From an uncultured beta proteobacterium (GTDB lineage Bacteria > Pseudomonadota > Gammaproteobacteria > Burkholderiales > Burkholderiaceae): a stretch of DNA of 57,498 bases. The notes below the pieces were generated by a model. That model searched no databases. It saw nothing but the letters and a program-made list of their open reading frames with translations, and had not been told where the DNA came from. Location of the stretch: the NCBI GenBank assembly GCA_903846025.1, contig CAIMZP010000132.1, forward strand, positions 1 to 57,498, written 5' to 3'. Positions 42,424-52,769 of this stretch are shown in pieces. The translations under genes were made by a program, and so were the position numbers. How positions within the stretch are numbered: the stretch's first letter is position 1; each line of letters starts with the position of its first letter.

Positions 42424-43089
42424 TTATTCGGTTTCGTAACGCGATAAAGATTTGGCGTAACGTACATGAAGTTCATCCGTGGAGCCAATGGACATATTCA
42501 GGTCGTTCACAAGGCCGGTGTCAAGGCGGTATGCCCACCCATGCACCGTAAGATTTTGACCTCGAGCCCAAGCATCTTGGACAATGGTAGTTTCGCAAAC
42601 GTTGACAACCTGCTCAATCACATTGAGTTCGCAGAGGCGGTCTTGACGTTTAAGAGTGGGAATAAAATCGCCTAAATATCGTTCATGTTTCTGGTGCACA
42701 TCCTTGACATGGCGCAACCAATTGTCAGCAAGTCCCACGCGATGATCATTAAGCGCCACGTTGACACCAGCGCAACCATAGTGACCAACCACCAATATAT
42801 GCTTAACTTTGAGTAAATCGATTGCAAATTGGATGACAGACAAGCAATTAAGATCGGTATGAACGACTACGTTAGCAATATTGCGATGAACAAATAATTC
42901 TCCCGGCAGCAGATTAACGATTTCATTTGCGGGAACGCGACTATCAGAACACCCAATCCACAGGTATTCTGGGGCCTGTTGAGAAACCAGGCGCTTAAAG
43001 AAGTCGGCATCCTTGGTAACCATGCTTTCAGCCCACTCGCGATTGTTCACAAATAGATGGTCTAAAGCGTTTGAGTTCTTCATAATCAT
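42424..43089 (-). CDS. can: Beta-class carbonic anhydrase
   Basis: The 221-residue enzyme interconverts CO2 and bicarbonate. The zinc site is shown by IGCSDSRVPANEI (Cys, Asp, Arg) and VVGHYGCAGV (His, Cys). Length and ending match E. coli Can (220). ATG at 43089; a second ATG at 43083 is possible. The downstream acyltransferase starts at or before its stop codon, so they share a transcript. Confidence 0.95.
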   Translation of the reverse strand: MIMKNSNALDHLFVNNREWAESMVTKDADFFKRLVSQQAPEYLWIGCSDSRVPANEIVNLLPGELFVHRNIANVVVHTDLNCLSVIQFAIDLLKVKHILVVGHYGCAGVNVALNDHRVGLADNWLRHVKDVHQKHERYLGDFIPTLKRQDRLCELNVIEQVVNVCETTIVQDAWARGQNLTVHGWAYRLDTGLVNDLNMSIGSTDELHVRYAKSLSRYETE

Positions 43090-43111
43090 GTTTTCAGTTT
43101 AAAGTACTTTG

Positions 43112-43408
43112 ATGACGCCGATTTGGTTAAAAAAAACAGCTACAGGCATTGCGCTAAATTTACATTGCCAGCCAGGTGCGAAGCTAACTAAGGTCGTCGG
43201 CCTGCACGATGGATGCCTCAAAATCTCTTTGAAAGCTCCGGCAATTGAAAATAAGGCCAATGAAATGCTCTTGGCTTGGCTTTCCAAGCAATTAAAAGTG
43301 CCTCAAAAACAAATTCAATTTCTATCTGGACAAAACAGTCGCATAAAGCGCGTGGAAATTTGGGGGTCAATTACTCTAGAGCAAATTACCGAAGCACTTA
43401 GCCCTTAA
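43112..43408 (+). CDS. DUF167 (YggU) family protein
   Basis: The 98-residue protein matches the DUF167/YggU fold: LHCQPGAKLTKVVGLHDGCL, KISLKAPAIENKANEMLLAWL, and SGQNSRIKRVEI. The function is unknown. The ATG at 43112 follows a TTG at 43109 that adds one residue. It runs divergently from carbonic anhydrase and ends 3 bp from the convergent hydroxylase gene. Confidence 0.9.
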   Translation: MTPIWLKKTATGIALNLHCQPGAKLTKVVGLHDGCLKISLKAPAIENKANEMLLAWLSKQLKVPQKQIQFLSGQNSRIKRVEIWGSITLEQITEALSP

Positions 43409-43411
43409 GTT

Positions 43412-44314
43412 TTACCAAAAAATAGCCCACAAAATTCCAAGAATAAGCACCCATTTTCCAACGTAATAAACGGTGCGATGGCTTGCCTTCAGCTTTTTGG
43501 CTTGGGATCTGAGGTAGTAAAAGTATTTAAAAAGAACATTTACAAAGCCTACTTGTTCGCCCTCTACATTCTGTGAGGAGGCCGCACTCATAACATAGCG
43601 CCCAAACCATTGATTAATAATTTGCACAAGCCTTGTGTAAACTGGGCGCTCTACGTCGCAAAACAAAACAATGCGTTGGTGATCAGTTTCATTAGCAGCA
43701 TAGTGAATATAGGTTTCATCAAACATTACTGGTTCGCCATCTTTCCAGAAATAACGCTCTCCATCGACCTCAATAAAGCACTTAGGGTCATTTGGGGTTA
43801 CTAAGCCTATGTGATAGCGCAATGAGCCTGCATAGGGGTCGCGATGGCGTACTAGGGTGGCTCCTGGGGGTAGGGAGGCAAACATGGCCGCCTTGATAGA
43901 GGGAATGGACTTAAGTAGAGCAACCGTTTTAGGGCAATTGGCTTGAGCCGAAGGCATTTCTTTGCCATACCAATAGAGATGAAAGCGCTTCCAGCCAGTT
44001 CGGAAAAATGAATTAAAGCCGATATCGTTATACCCTGTTGCTGCCGCAATTGCACCGTCTGCATTTAGGGCAAGCGCTTCTTCACGGATCATTTTCCAGT
44101 GATCTTGCAAGGGTTGCATTTCGGGAAACTGGCGAACAGGAATAAATGCACTCGCTTTAATTTTAGAAAATAAATAGAGCAGGGTATTAATCGGGGCAAG
44201 TAGCACCTGATAGTCAGTTAAGGATCTCACCAGCCCAAAACGTACTTTCCCCCTGAAATAGACGTATATCGCGGAAGCAATAAAGATAAAAAAAATGATG
44301 TGACGTAATTGCAT
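43412..44314 (-). CDS. LpxO-like Fe(II)/2-oxoglutarate hydroxylase
   Basis: The 300-residue protein has an N-terminal membrane helix (HIIFFIFIASAIYVYF) and an Asp/Asn beta-hydroxylase domain. The iron site is HRDPYAG (His, Asp) and later HYAANETDHQRIVLFCDVERP (distal His, Arg for 2-oxoglutarate). A membrane-anchored member like this resembles LpxO, which 2-hydroxylates a lipid A acyl chain. The nearby lipid A acyltransferase supports that, but the substrate is inferred. A weaker membrane segment may lie at the C-terminus. Confidence 0.85.
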   Translation of the reverse strand: MQLRHIIFFIFIASAIYVYFRGKVRFGLVRSLTDYQVLLAPINTLLYLFSKIKASAFIPVRQFPEMQPLQDHWKMIREEALALNADGAIAAATGYNDIGFNSFFRTGWKRFHLYWYGKEMPSAQANCPKTVALLKSIPSIKAAMFASLPPGATLVRHRDPYAGSLRYHIGLVTPNDPKCFIEVDGERYFWKDGEPVMFDETYIHYAANETDHQRIVLFCDVERPVYTRLVQIINQWFGRYVMSAASSQNVEGEQVGFVNVLFKYFYYLRSQAKKLKASHRTVYYVGKWVLILGILWAIFW

Positions 44315-44474
44315 GAAAAATTACCATTTAGCCTAAGTGTTCTTATTTTAATTTGTATGGAGACAACTTTCTGTCTATTTATAGGTGAGCTATGCTCATA
44401 TACTCAATGGGAGAAAAAAGCCCTTTTAGACACCTATTTAAGGCTGCGGCAGGCTATTTACTGGAGAAAACTGT

Positions 44475-44840
44475 ATGAATCGATTCATCAAATGGCTTCT
44501 AAGCTTTGTATTCATTGGGGTATTGGCACTTGCTGGCTATACCTGGATCATGCTGAATTGGAGTTATGGCAGCGGAGAACGGGCAGGATACGTTCAGAAA
44601 TTCTCCAATCGAGGTTATGTCTGCAAGACTTGGGAGGGTGAGTTGGCGATGGTTTCAATGCCTGGAACGATGTCAGAAAAGTTCTTTTTTACGGTCCGTG
44701 ATGATGCTGTAGCGCAAAAAATTAATGCTAATTTAGGGAAAAAGGTTGCATTAAGGTATGACCAACATATTGGTTTGCCATCCAGTTGTTTTGGCGATAC
44801 CGAGTATTTTGTATCCAATATTACTGTTTTAGAGGATTAA
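44475..44840 (+). CDS. Conserved hypothetical membrane-anchored protein
   Basis: The 121-residue product has one N-terminal membrane helix (FIKWLLSFVFIGVLALAGYT) and a periplasmic domain with GERAGYVQKFSNRGYVCKTW, MSEKFFFTVRDD and GLPSSCFGDTEYFV. Small proteins of this look occur widely in Proteobacteria. I recall no established role; homologues are sometimes mislabelled 6-phosphogluconate dehydrogenase. Two Cys may pair. Confidence 0.7.
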   Translation: MNRFIKWLLSFVFIGVLALAGYTWIMLNWSYGSGERAGYVQKFSNRGYVCKTWEGELAMVSMPGTMSEKFFFTVRDDAVAQKINANLGKKVALRYDQHIGLPSSCFGDTEYFVSNITVLED

Positions 44841-44911
44841 AAAGCACCGACTAAAAATATTGCTGTAGCGCAGCTTTATTTTTGTAAATTTTTGTGGTTA
44901 AAATCATGTAA

Positions 44912-44924
44912 GCGCACTGTGCGC
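44912..44924. promoter_or_regulatory. Perfect palindrome in the HU leader
   Basis: GCGCAC T GTGCGC lies 28 bp before the HU start codon and just downstream of a TAAAAT (44899-44904) that could be a -10 box. It could be an operator or a leader hairpin. Confidence 0.35.
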
Positions 44925-44952
44925 CGACATCAATATTTATAAGGAGCATCAC

Positions 44953-45237
44953 TTGAACAAAGCAGAACTAATCGCAGCTATTGCTGACGACGCTGAGATC
45001 TCAAAAGCTAAAGCTGAATTTGCATTGAATTCTGCTATTGAGCAAATTATCAAAACTGTTACAAAGGGCGATTCAGTTCAACTGATTGGCTTTGGTACTT
45101 TCTCTTCCGGTAAACGTGCTGCACGTATGGGTCGCAACCCAAAAACTGGTGAGCCACTCAAAATTGCTGCTGCAAAAACTGTTAAGTTTTCTGCTGGTAA
45201 AGCGTTTAAAGATTCAGTTAACAAGCGTAAGAAATAA
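44953..45237 (+). CDS. hupB: DNA-binding protein HU
   Basis: The 94-residue nucleoid protein bends and compacts [49 protein letters not shown] (shown in parts: [16 protein letters not shown]) and [12 protein letters not shown] are typical. The start is TTG at 44953, with a strong AAGGAG ribosome site. Whether it is the alpha- or beta-type subunit is not decided by sequence alone. A strong two-way terminator follows. Confidence 0.95.
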   Translation: MNKAELIAAIADDAEISKAKAEFALNSAIEQIIKTVTKGDSVQLIGFGTFSSGKRAARMGRNPKTGEPLKIAAAKTVKFSAGKAFKDSVNKRKK

Positions 45238-45253
45238 TTCTTTCTTTGTTAAC

Positions 45254-45281
45254 AAAAAAGCCCGGCATGCCGGGCTTTTTT
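45254..45281. terminator. Bidirectional terminator after HU
   Basis: AAAAAAGCCCGGC pairs with GCCGGGCTTTTTT around a short loop; runs on both sides allow termination in both directions. It separates HU from the convergent rodA. Confidence 0.93.
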
Positions 45282-45333
45282 GTTTTCGCTATTTGTCTAG
45301 AGCAGTAAGCGCGGGCGAAGTGTTGAGAGCGAC

Positions 45334-46485
45334 TTAACTCTGCACTAAGCGTCGATGACGATGAATGCTCATCAGTATTCCCGCACCAAATCCTAGTGTA
45401 ACTAAAGCAGTTCCACCGTAGCTAATAAAGGGGAGGGGAACGCCTACAACTGGCAGTAAACCACTCACCATTCCGATATTGACAAACGCATAGGTAAAGA
45501 AAATAAGCGTTACAGACGCACCAAGTAATCGGGTGAATAAATTAGGGGCGCCTAAAGAGATGGCAAGACCTCGTTTGATGAGTGCAAAAAACAGCGCCAA
45601 TAAAATAAGGTTTCCAAGGAGGCCAAACTCCTCCGAGTAAACAGCAAATACAAAGTCAGTATGCTTCTCCGGAATAAATTCCAAATGCGCTTGCGTTCCT
45701 TGAAACCACCCTTTGCCAAAAAACCCGCCAGAACCGATAGCAATCATAGATTGAATGGTATGAAACCCCTTTCCAAGAGGGTCGCTACTTGGGTCGAGTA
45801 ATGTGCATACGCGGTGCTTTTGATAGTCCTGAATAAAAGGCCATGCAAGGTCGGGTGTGCATATCGTATTGCCAAAAATAATAATGAGCGAAATCCCGAT
45901 TACAGCAATTACAACGAAAGGTAGAATCCACTTCCAAGGTAGTCCCGCCAAAATAATGACATAAAGCCCCGCAGCAAAAACTAATAGTGCAGTGCCAAGA
46001 TCTGGTTGGCGGGCAATGAGCAAAACGGGAATGACAAGTATGATAGCGGCAACGCCATAGTCCCACGATTTTTTTAAACCCTCGCGTTTTTGAAAGTACC
46101 ACGCCAACATCAGAGGCATTGCAATTTTCATAATCTCTGAAGGCTGAATCACAAAGCCAATATTGAGCCAACGGCGCGCACCTTTTTTAATTAATCCAAA
46201 TGCAGCCACTGAAATTAGCAAGACAATACCTAGGCTATAAATCCACACGGCCGCAGTTTCTAGCCACTTTGGGGGGATCCGGGAAACAGCCCACATTACT
46301 AAAAAAGAGAGTGCAAGATTACGTAGCTCATCCTCGACAAGGACAGGCGTATTTTGACTGGCCGATAGGAAGGTAAAAAATCCTACTACCGCTAAGCCAA
46401 GCAGAATAAGGCCAAGCTGGCGATCAAGTCCAGAAAAAAAACTGAAGAATATTTTCTTAATATTTTTTATGGCGCCCTTTTCCAT
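45334..46485 (-). CDS. rodA: Rod-shape peptidoglycan polymerase RodA
   Basis: This 383-residue SEDS-family glycosyltransferase builds lateral-wall peptidoglycan with PBP2. About ten membrane helices are visible. KKGARRWLNIGFVIQPSEIMK, ARQPDLGTALLV (with the catalytic Asp), PEKHTDFVFAVYSEEFG, and LLPVVGVPLPFISYGG are diagnostic. The ATG at 46485, after AAGGAGG, is preferred over an in-frame start at 46506. It overlaps the mrdA 3' end by 19 bp. Confidence 0.96.
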   Translation of the reverse strand: MEKGAIKNIKKIFFSFFSGLDRQLGLILLGLAVVGFFTFLSASQNTPVLVEDELRNLALSFLVMWAVSRIPPKWLETAAVWIYSLGIVLLISVAAFGLIKKGARRWLNIGFVIQPSEIMKIAMPLMLAWYFQKREGLKKSWDYGVAAIILVIPVLLIARQPDLGTALLVFAAGLYVIILAGLPWKWILPFVVIAVIGISLIIIFGNTICTPDLAWPFIQDYQKHRVCTLLDPSSDPLGKGFHTIQSMIAIGSGGFFGKGWFQGTQAHLEFIPEKHTDFVFAVYSEEFGLLGNLILLALFFALIKRGLAISLGAPNLFTRLLGASVTLIFFTYAFVNIGMVSGLLPVVGVPLPFISYGGTALVTLGFGAGILMSIHRHRRLVQS

Positions 46486-48374
46486 TCGGGAACCTCCTTG
46501 GGCCATTTGCCTTCAATGTAGTAGTCCAGAGCCTTGCGAGCAATTGGTGCGGCGTATTGCGCACCGAAGCCTGCGTTCTCAACGACCATCGCAATCACAA
46601 TTGTTGGTTTATCTGCGGGTGCAAATGCCGTAAATAAAGCATGATCACGTAGAAATTCAGCGGTAGACCCATGCTTGTAGTCTTTAGAGTTCAAGCTAAA
46701 TACTTGGGCTGTACCAGTCTTACCGCCAGCAACATATCCAGCCCCTTGAAATGCAGCCGCTGAAGTGCCTGAGCGATTGACTTCTATCATCGCATTTTTT
46801 ATGACCTCTATATTTTCAGGCTTGAGATCAATTCGATAACTTTCTTTGGGGGTAGTCAATACACGATGACGAGTAAATGGATCCTCGACTGCTTTCACTA
46901 AATGGGGTTTCATCACAATGCCGTTATTTACTACATTTGCCATGGCATGGGCTAATTGAAGAATGGTAAATGCGTTGTAACCTTGGCCAATTCCCAGTGA
47001 AATAGTTTCGCCTTCATACCACTTTTGCTGCTCGGGCTTCTTAAAGGTATTTTTTTTCCACTCAGTAGATGGTAAAACACCTCTTGACTCACCTTGTAAG
47101 TCAATCCCGGTAATCTGACCAAAGCCTAAGGGCTTCATAAAATCATGAATCATGTTAACGCCCATATCGCGGGCCAGCATGTAGTAATAGGTATCGCAAG
47201 ATTCAACGATAGACTTTTGCATATCAACAGTTCCATGACCGCCCTTTTTGTCATCACGGAAGGTGTGATTGCCAAAATCAAAATAGCCTGGATCAAAAAT
47301 AGTTTGAGACGGAGTGCGCTTTTTATTTTCTAGAGCAGCCAAAGCCATAAATGGCTTATAGGTTGACCCGGGAGGGTAGATACCTTTAAGAGGACGGTTG
47401 TAAAGCGGCTTTTGTGGGGAGTCATTCAGCTCTTTCCAAGTTACCGAATCAATGCCCTCAACAAAATCATTGGGGTTAAAGTTGGGCTTTGATACAAAGG
47501 CCAGAACATCTCCTGTTGCGGGCTCAATTGCTACAAATGCACCACGAAAATTTCCATATAACTCTTCAACTAAATACTGTAATTTGATGTCGACAGAAAG
47601 CACCACATTTTTACCCGGTATTGATGGTGAGCTAGACAAAGTGCGAACTGGCTTTCCACCGGCAGTAATTTCCACTTGATCGTACCCAGGCACGCCACGC
47701 AATACATTTTCATAGCTTTGTTCTAATCCAATTTTTCCAACGTACTGAATGCCAGGCAAAAAGGAGGTTTGCAAAGCATCGGGATCGTCCTCTTTAGACC
47801 CTTCAATTTCAGCCTGCATTCTCTCTTTATCTCTCTGAGAAACTCGGCCAATATAACCAATGAGATGTGAAGCTAACTCGTTATAGGGGTACTCACGGAA
47901 GCTCCGAGCTCGGATTTCAACGCCAGGAAAGCGGTATCGGTTGGCCATAAATCGAGCAGTTTCGGCTTCGGTCAGCATCGAGCGCAGTGGAAAAGTGCCC
48001 ATTTTTCTAGAATCTTCCATTGAGCGTTTGAAATTTCGCCGGTCGCGCGCTGATATCAGCACAATCTTTGATAAATCCTCAATGAGATCATCTACACCCT
48101 CTTTTATCTCCTCCGCATTAACATCCAAAGTGAGTGCTGAATAGTTCCTTCCGATCACAATGCCATTGCGATCGATAATAAGACCCCTATTTGCAGGGGC
48201 GGGCACTAAGGCTATTCGGTTATTTTCTGCCAAGAGAGCATATTTTCCATGGCTGACCAACTGAAGCCAAACCAATCTAGTCACTAGCAATATAAAGCAG
48301 AAGGTGACAAACAGGGTCGCAATGTGAATGCGCTCCTGAAAGGAATCTAAATCTGGTTTTTTAAAAGAAACCAT
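46467..48374 (-). CDS. mrdA: Penicillin-binding protein 2
   Basis: The 635-residue transpeptidase crosslinks peptidoglycan for cell elongation. An N-terminal membrane helix (about 20-42) is followed by a pedestal domain and a transpeptidase domain with the Ser nucleophile in GSTYKPFMAL (SxxK), SCDTYYY (SxN-type motif) and KTGTAQVF. Length fits PBP2 (about 630). It lies between mreD (8 bp) and rodA (overlap) in the rod operon. Confidence 0.96.
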   Translation of the reverse strand: MVSFKKPDLDSFQERIHIATLFVTFCFILLVTRLVWLQLVSHGKYALLAENNRIALVPAPANRGLIIDRNGIVIGRNYSALTLDVNAEEIKEGVDDLIEDLSKIVLISARDRRNFKRSMEDSRKMGTFPLRSMLTEAETARFMANRYRFPGVEIRARSFREYPYNELASHLIGYIGRVSQRDKERMQAEIEGSKEDDPDALQTSFLPGIQYVGKIGLEQSYENVLRGVPGYDQVEITAGGKPVRTLSSSPSIPGKNVVLSVDIKLQYLVEELYGNFRGAFVAIEPATGDVLAFVSKPNFNPNDFVEGIDSVTWKELNDSPQKPLYNRPLKGIYPPGSTYKPFMALAALENKKRTPSQTIFDPGYFDFGNHTFRDDKKGGHGTVDMQKSIVESCDTYYYMLARDMGVNMIHDFMKPLGFGQITGIDLQGESRGVLPSTEWKKNTFKKPEQQKWYEGETISLGIGQGYNAFTILQLAHAMANVVNNGIVMKPHLVKAVEDPFTRHRVLTTPKESYRIDLKPENIEVIKNAMIEVNRSGTSAAAFQGAGYVAGGKTGTAQVFSLNSKDYKHGSTAEFLRDHALFTAFAPADKPTIVIAMVVENAGFGAQYAAPIARKALDYYIEGKWPKEVPEWKRAP

Positions 48375-48382
48375 TAGACTTT

Positions 48383-48907
48383 TTAGATGGGACGATTGTG
48401 ATCAACGTCAATTGGGCGACGTTGTGGTGCTAACAAAATGCGAGTTGCGATTGGCCATAACAGAGCCTCTATGAGTGCTTGAATTGCCCCTGTCAAAGCC
48501 CACCAGTAAAATTCGCCACTTAAAAGCCAATGCGCTAAAACTGGAAATAGGGATACCAATAAAAAGAGAGGTAGCAGATGCAGGGCTTGAGTAAAAATAC
48601 CCAGAGGAATAATGCGTCTATGCCAGGAGATCGCAAGATAGGCAACCAGTGAGTAGCTGAAGGCATGCAAACCCAGGAGGTCTGAGTTATGCACGTCCAT
48701 CATTAGGCCTAGTAGAAATGCCAAAATAACGCTGACATGGCGATGCTGGTGAATGTTCCAAAATACAATGCAGATAATTAGCCAGTCAGGTACCCAGCCA
48801 TAATTTCCAATCGGCAGCAGATTAAGCATCAGCGCACAGAAAAGACTGAAATAGATAAACGCCCGATTAACTGGGCGCAAAATATAGCCGCTCTGATAGT
48901 CAATCAT
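48383..48907 (-). CDS. mreD: Rod-shape determining protein MreD
   Basis: The 174-residue membrane protein has about five helices and GLMMDVHNSDLLGLHAFSYS, the conserved MreD segment. It is part of the elongasome with MreB, MreC, PBP2 and RodA. The ATG overlaps the mreC stop by 4 bp. Confidence 0.93.
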   Translation of the reverse strand: MIDYQSGYILRPVNRAFIYFSLFCALMLNLLPIGNYGWVPDWLIICIVFWNIHQHRHVSVILAFLLGLMMDVHNSDLLGLHAFSYSLVAYLAISWHRRIIPLGIFTQALHLLPLFLLVSLFPVLAHWLLSGEFYWWALTGAIQALIEALLWPIATRILLAPQRRPIDVDHNRPI

Positions 48908-49833
48908 TGCACACCTCGTGCGCGAGTTTGGCGTCTACCGGGAGCATTCGTAGTGGGTACGACGGACTTGTTGGTAATTGCGGAGGCTTTTGCATCCCAC
49001 AAAGGGTCATACAAAAAAGCCAATGCTTGACGATAGCGATTCACGGGGGATACTGGCACACAAAATACATTGGATGAGTTTTGATCTGCATTACGTTCGA
49101 TGCGGCTAATAACAGCAACGGCGAAGCCTGGTGGATAAACGCCATCGATGCCGGAGGTGATTAACACGTCTCCGACTTCTAGGTCGCTTGCAACAGGAAG
49201 ATAACGGAGCTCTAATGGGTTGCCGCGGCCAGCTCCAAAAACAGCAGCTCTAAGACCGTTGCGTGCAACTTGCACGGGAACCGCAAAGTCTCGATCTTCT
49301 AATAAAGATACTTCAGCCGAGTGATCATAAATTCGAACTACCTGACCTAGAATTCCTGCGTCGTTAGCGATAGGGTTGCCCAACTTCAGACCATCGCTGC
49401 TTCCTCTGTTTATCACAATGCGTTGCGAGATTGGATTGGGTGGGTTAAACAGAATTTCTACTGGAAGTGTTTTGAATGAAACCTGCTTTTGTAGGTCCAT
49501 TAACTGACGCAAGTTTTGATTTTCAATTAAGAGAAACTCAGATTGATTTGCCAGTAGCGAAAGTTCTGCTTGGCGCACTTTCATCACTTGATTTTCCTTA
49601 TCAAGCGTACTGCGCGTCGTGAGATATTCGGAGCTTGCTTCAAATGCATCTCTTGGTGTCAGCATGACGTACTCCAGTGGACGCAAAATCCAGTTGACGG
49701 AGTTACGAATGGGATCGAGGGCTTTAAAGCGAAAATCAATCAGCATCAAAGCAATGCTGATTGAGAGGCAGACAATCAGTTTGACTAAGGCAGGAATGCC
49801 TTGTCTGAAAAGAGGAGGGGCGCTATGTTGCAA
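48904..49833 (-). CDS. mreC: Rod-shape determining protein MreC
   Basis: The 309-residue protein has one N-terminal membrane helix (about 15-32), a coiled-coil region (about 68-112) and a beta-rich periplasmic domain with INRGSSDGLKLGNPIA, ILGQVVRI and LLEDRDFAVPV. It links MreB to wall synthases. It lies 24 bp after mreB. The C-terminal Thr/Arg-rich tail is variable. Confidence 0.95.
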   Translation of the reverse strand: MQHSAPPLFRQGIPALVKLIVCLSISIALMLIDFRFKALDPIRNSVNWILRPLEYVMLTPRDAFEASSEYLTTRSTLDKENQVMKVRQAELSLLANQSEFLLIENQNLRQLMDLQKQVSFKTLPVEILFNPPNPISQRIVINRGSSDGLKLGNPIANDAGILGQVVRIYDHSAEVSLLEDRDFAVPVQVARNGLRAAVFGAGRGNPLELRYLPVASDLEVGDVLITSGIDGVYPPGFAVAVISRIERNADQNSSNVFCVPVSPVNRYRQALAFLYDPLWDAKASAITNKSVVPTTNAPGRRQTRARGVQ

Positions 49834-49857
49834 TTCCCTAGTCGACGATTAAGTTGC

Positions 49858-50925
<1,068 letters not shown>

Positions 50926-50961
50926 TTAATAAAAATATATAGGAATGATACTCCAGCGCCC

Positions 50962-51255
50962 ATGAAACTTGATGATGTCCAGCGCATTGCGCACCTTTCC
51001 ATGCTTGAGTTAAATCAGGCCGAAGCCGAGGCAATACTGCCTCAATTGCAGGCTGTTTTTTCTTTGGTTGAGGAAATGCAGGCAGTTGATACAACTGGGT
51101 TGGAGCCTTTGGCTCACCCGATCCTCTTTTTACGGGATTTAGCGCAACCTTTGCGAATCGATGAGGTAACTGAATCAGACCATCGCGCTGAAAATATGCA
51201 ATCTGCCCCCGCTCAACAGGATGGTTATTTTTTAGTTCCGCGGGTGCTCGAATGA
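50962..51255 (+). CDS. gatC: Asp/Glu-tRNA amidotransferase subunit C
   Basis: The 97-residue subunit stabilises Gat[33 protein letters not shown] and a C-terminal [11 protein letters not shown] are typical. The ATG at 50962 is preferred over one at 50923, which would add 13 residues and collide with the mreB promoter region. The stop overlaps gatA (ATGA). Confidence 0.95.
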   Translation: MKLDDVQRIAHLSMLELNQAEAEAILPQLQAVFSLVEEMQAVDTTGLEPLAHPILFLRDLAQPLRIDEVTESDHRAENMQSAPAQQDGYFLVPRVLE

Positions 51256-52769
51256 GCTGGCATAACACTCCAATTGCGCTCATGGCAAAAGCCTTAGCGG
51301 CTAAAGAGGTTTCTAGCGCAGAGCTGACACAATACTTTTTAGACCGTATTGAGGCGGGAAAGCAGTGGAATGCATACCTCGATGTGAATGCTCACTTAAG
51401 TTTAGAGCAAGCATCTAAAGCTGATAAATTAATTTTTTCTGGTATGGCTGGAAAATTAACAGGCATACCCGTAGCTCATAAAGATGTTTTTGTTACTCAA
51501 GGCTGGAAATCAACGGCAGCCTCCAAAATGCTTGAAGGCTACTTAAGCCCTTTTGATGCTGCAGTGGTGGCTAATTTAGGAATGCCTAGTGAAGACAACC
51601 CCAATGGGGCTGGCATGGTTTGCCTAGGTAAGACCAATATGGACGAGTTCGCCATGGGCTCCTCCAATGAGAATTCAGCTTATGGCCCAGTCCTTAATCC
51701 CTGGAATTCTCAATATGTATCAGGAGGCTCTTCAGGAGGGTCGGCCGCTGCGGTTGCTGCAGGAATGGCGCCAATCGCTACAGGCACCGATACGGGGGGT
51801 TCGATTCGTCAGCCAGCTGCTTTTTGTGGAATTACGGGTATTAAGCCAAGCTATGGGCGAGTTTCCCGTTACGGCATGATTGCCTATGCATCGTCTTTAG
51901 ATCAGGCGGGACCAATGGGCAAGACTGCTGAAGATTGCGCTTTGCTCCTCAGTGCAATGTCATCGCATGATCCCCGTGACTCGACCTCACTAGCGGATTC
52001 TGGCGAAGACTTTGGTCGTTATTTAAATCAACACTGGGAAGTGGGAAACGCAAATTTTGCAAAGCCTTTAGAGGGCCTGCGCATTGGATTGCCAAAAGAG
52101 TTTTTTGCAGAGGGCTTGGCTGAGGAAGTCGGAAAATCGGTCAATGCTGCAGCAAACATAATGCAAGAGCTGGGCGCTAAACTAGTGGAAGTCAGTCTAC
52201 CAAAAACCAAACTATCAATCCCAGTGTATTACGTTTTAGCACCCGCAGAAGCTTCTAGTAATTTGAGTCGTTTTGATGGTGTACGTTACGGGCATCGTGC
52301 TAATGAATATCGCGATCTAGCCGAGATGTATAAAAAGTCGCGCACCGAGGGCTTTGGTGCAGAAGTCAAACGACGTATTTTAATTGGCGCCTATGTTTTA
52401 TGTCATGGCTATTACGATGCTTATTACTTACAAGCCCAAAAAATCCGCCGTATTATCGCTGCTGATTTCCAGGCAGCATTCCAACAATGCGATCTAATTT
52501 TGGGACCGGTAGCGCCCGATGTGGCCTGGCGCTTAGGAGAAAAATCAAAAGATCCAGTGCAAATGTATTTAGAAGATATTTATACCCTTTCTACCAACCT
52601 AGCAGGCTTGCCAGCAATGAGCGTACCTTGTGGGTTTAATAAAAATAATTTGCCAATTGGAATGCAATTAATCGGAAATTATTTTTCTGAAGCACGCCTT
52701 TTGCAAGTAGCGCATCAATACCAGCAGGCCAGTGATTGGCATTTGCGACAAGCAAGTGGGGTGGCGTGA
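51252..52769 (+). CDS. gatA: Asp/Glu-tRNA amidotransferase subunit A
   Basis: The 505-residue amidase subunit releases ammonia from glutamine. The Ser-Ser-Lys triad is visible: Lys in AHKDVFVT, cis-Ser in [13 protein letters not shown], and the nucleophile Ser in the same loop after [13 protein letters not shown]. Length fits the family. It overlaps gatC by 4 bp and gatB by one base. Confidence 0.98.
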   Translation: MSWHNTPIALMAKALAAKEVSSAELTQYFLDRIEAGKQWNAYLDVNAHLSLEQASKADKLIFSGMAGKLTGIPVAHKDVFVTQGWKSTAASKMLEGYLSPFDAAVVANLGMPSEDNPNGAGMVCLGKTNMDEFAMGSSNENSAYGPVLNPWNSQYVSGGSSGGSAAAVAAGMAPIATGTDTGGSIRQPAAFCGITGIKPSYGRVSRYGMIAYASSLDQAGPMGKTAEDCALLLSAMSSHDPRDSTSLADSGEDFGRYLNQHWEVGNANFAKPLEGLRIGLPKEFFAEGLAEEVGKSVNAAANIMQELGAKLVEVSLPKTKLSIPVYYVLAPAEASSNLSRFDGVRYGHRANEYRDLAEMYKKSRTEGFGAEVKRRILIGAYVLCHGYYDAYYLQAQKIRRIIAADFQAAFQQCDLILGPVAPDVAWRLGEKSKDPVQMYLEDIYTLSTNLAGLPAMSVPCGFNKNNLPIGMQLIGNYFSEARLLQVAHQYQQASDWHLRQASGVA

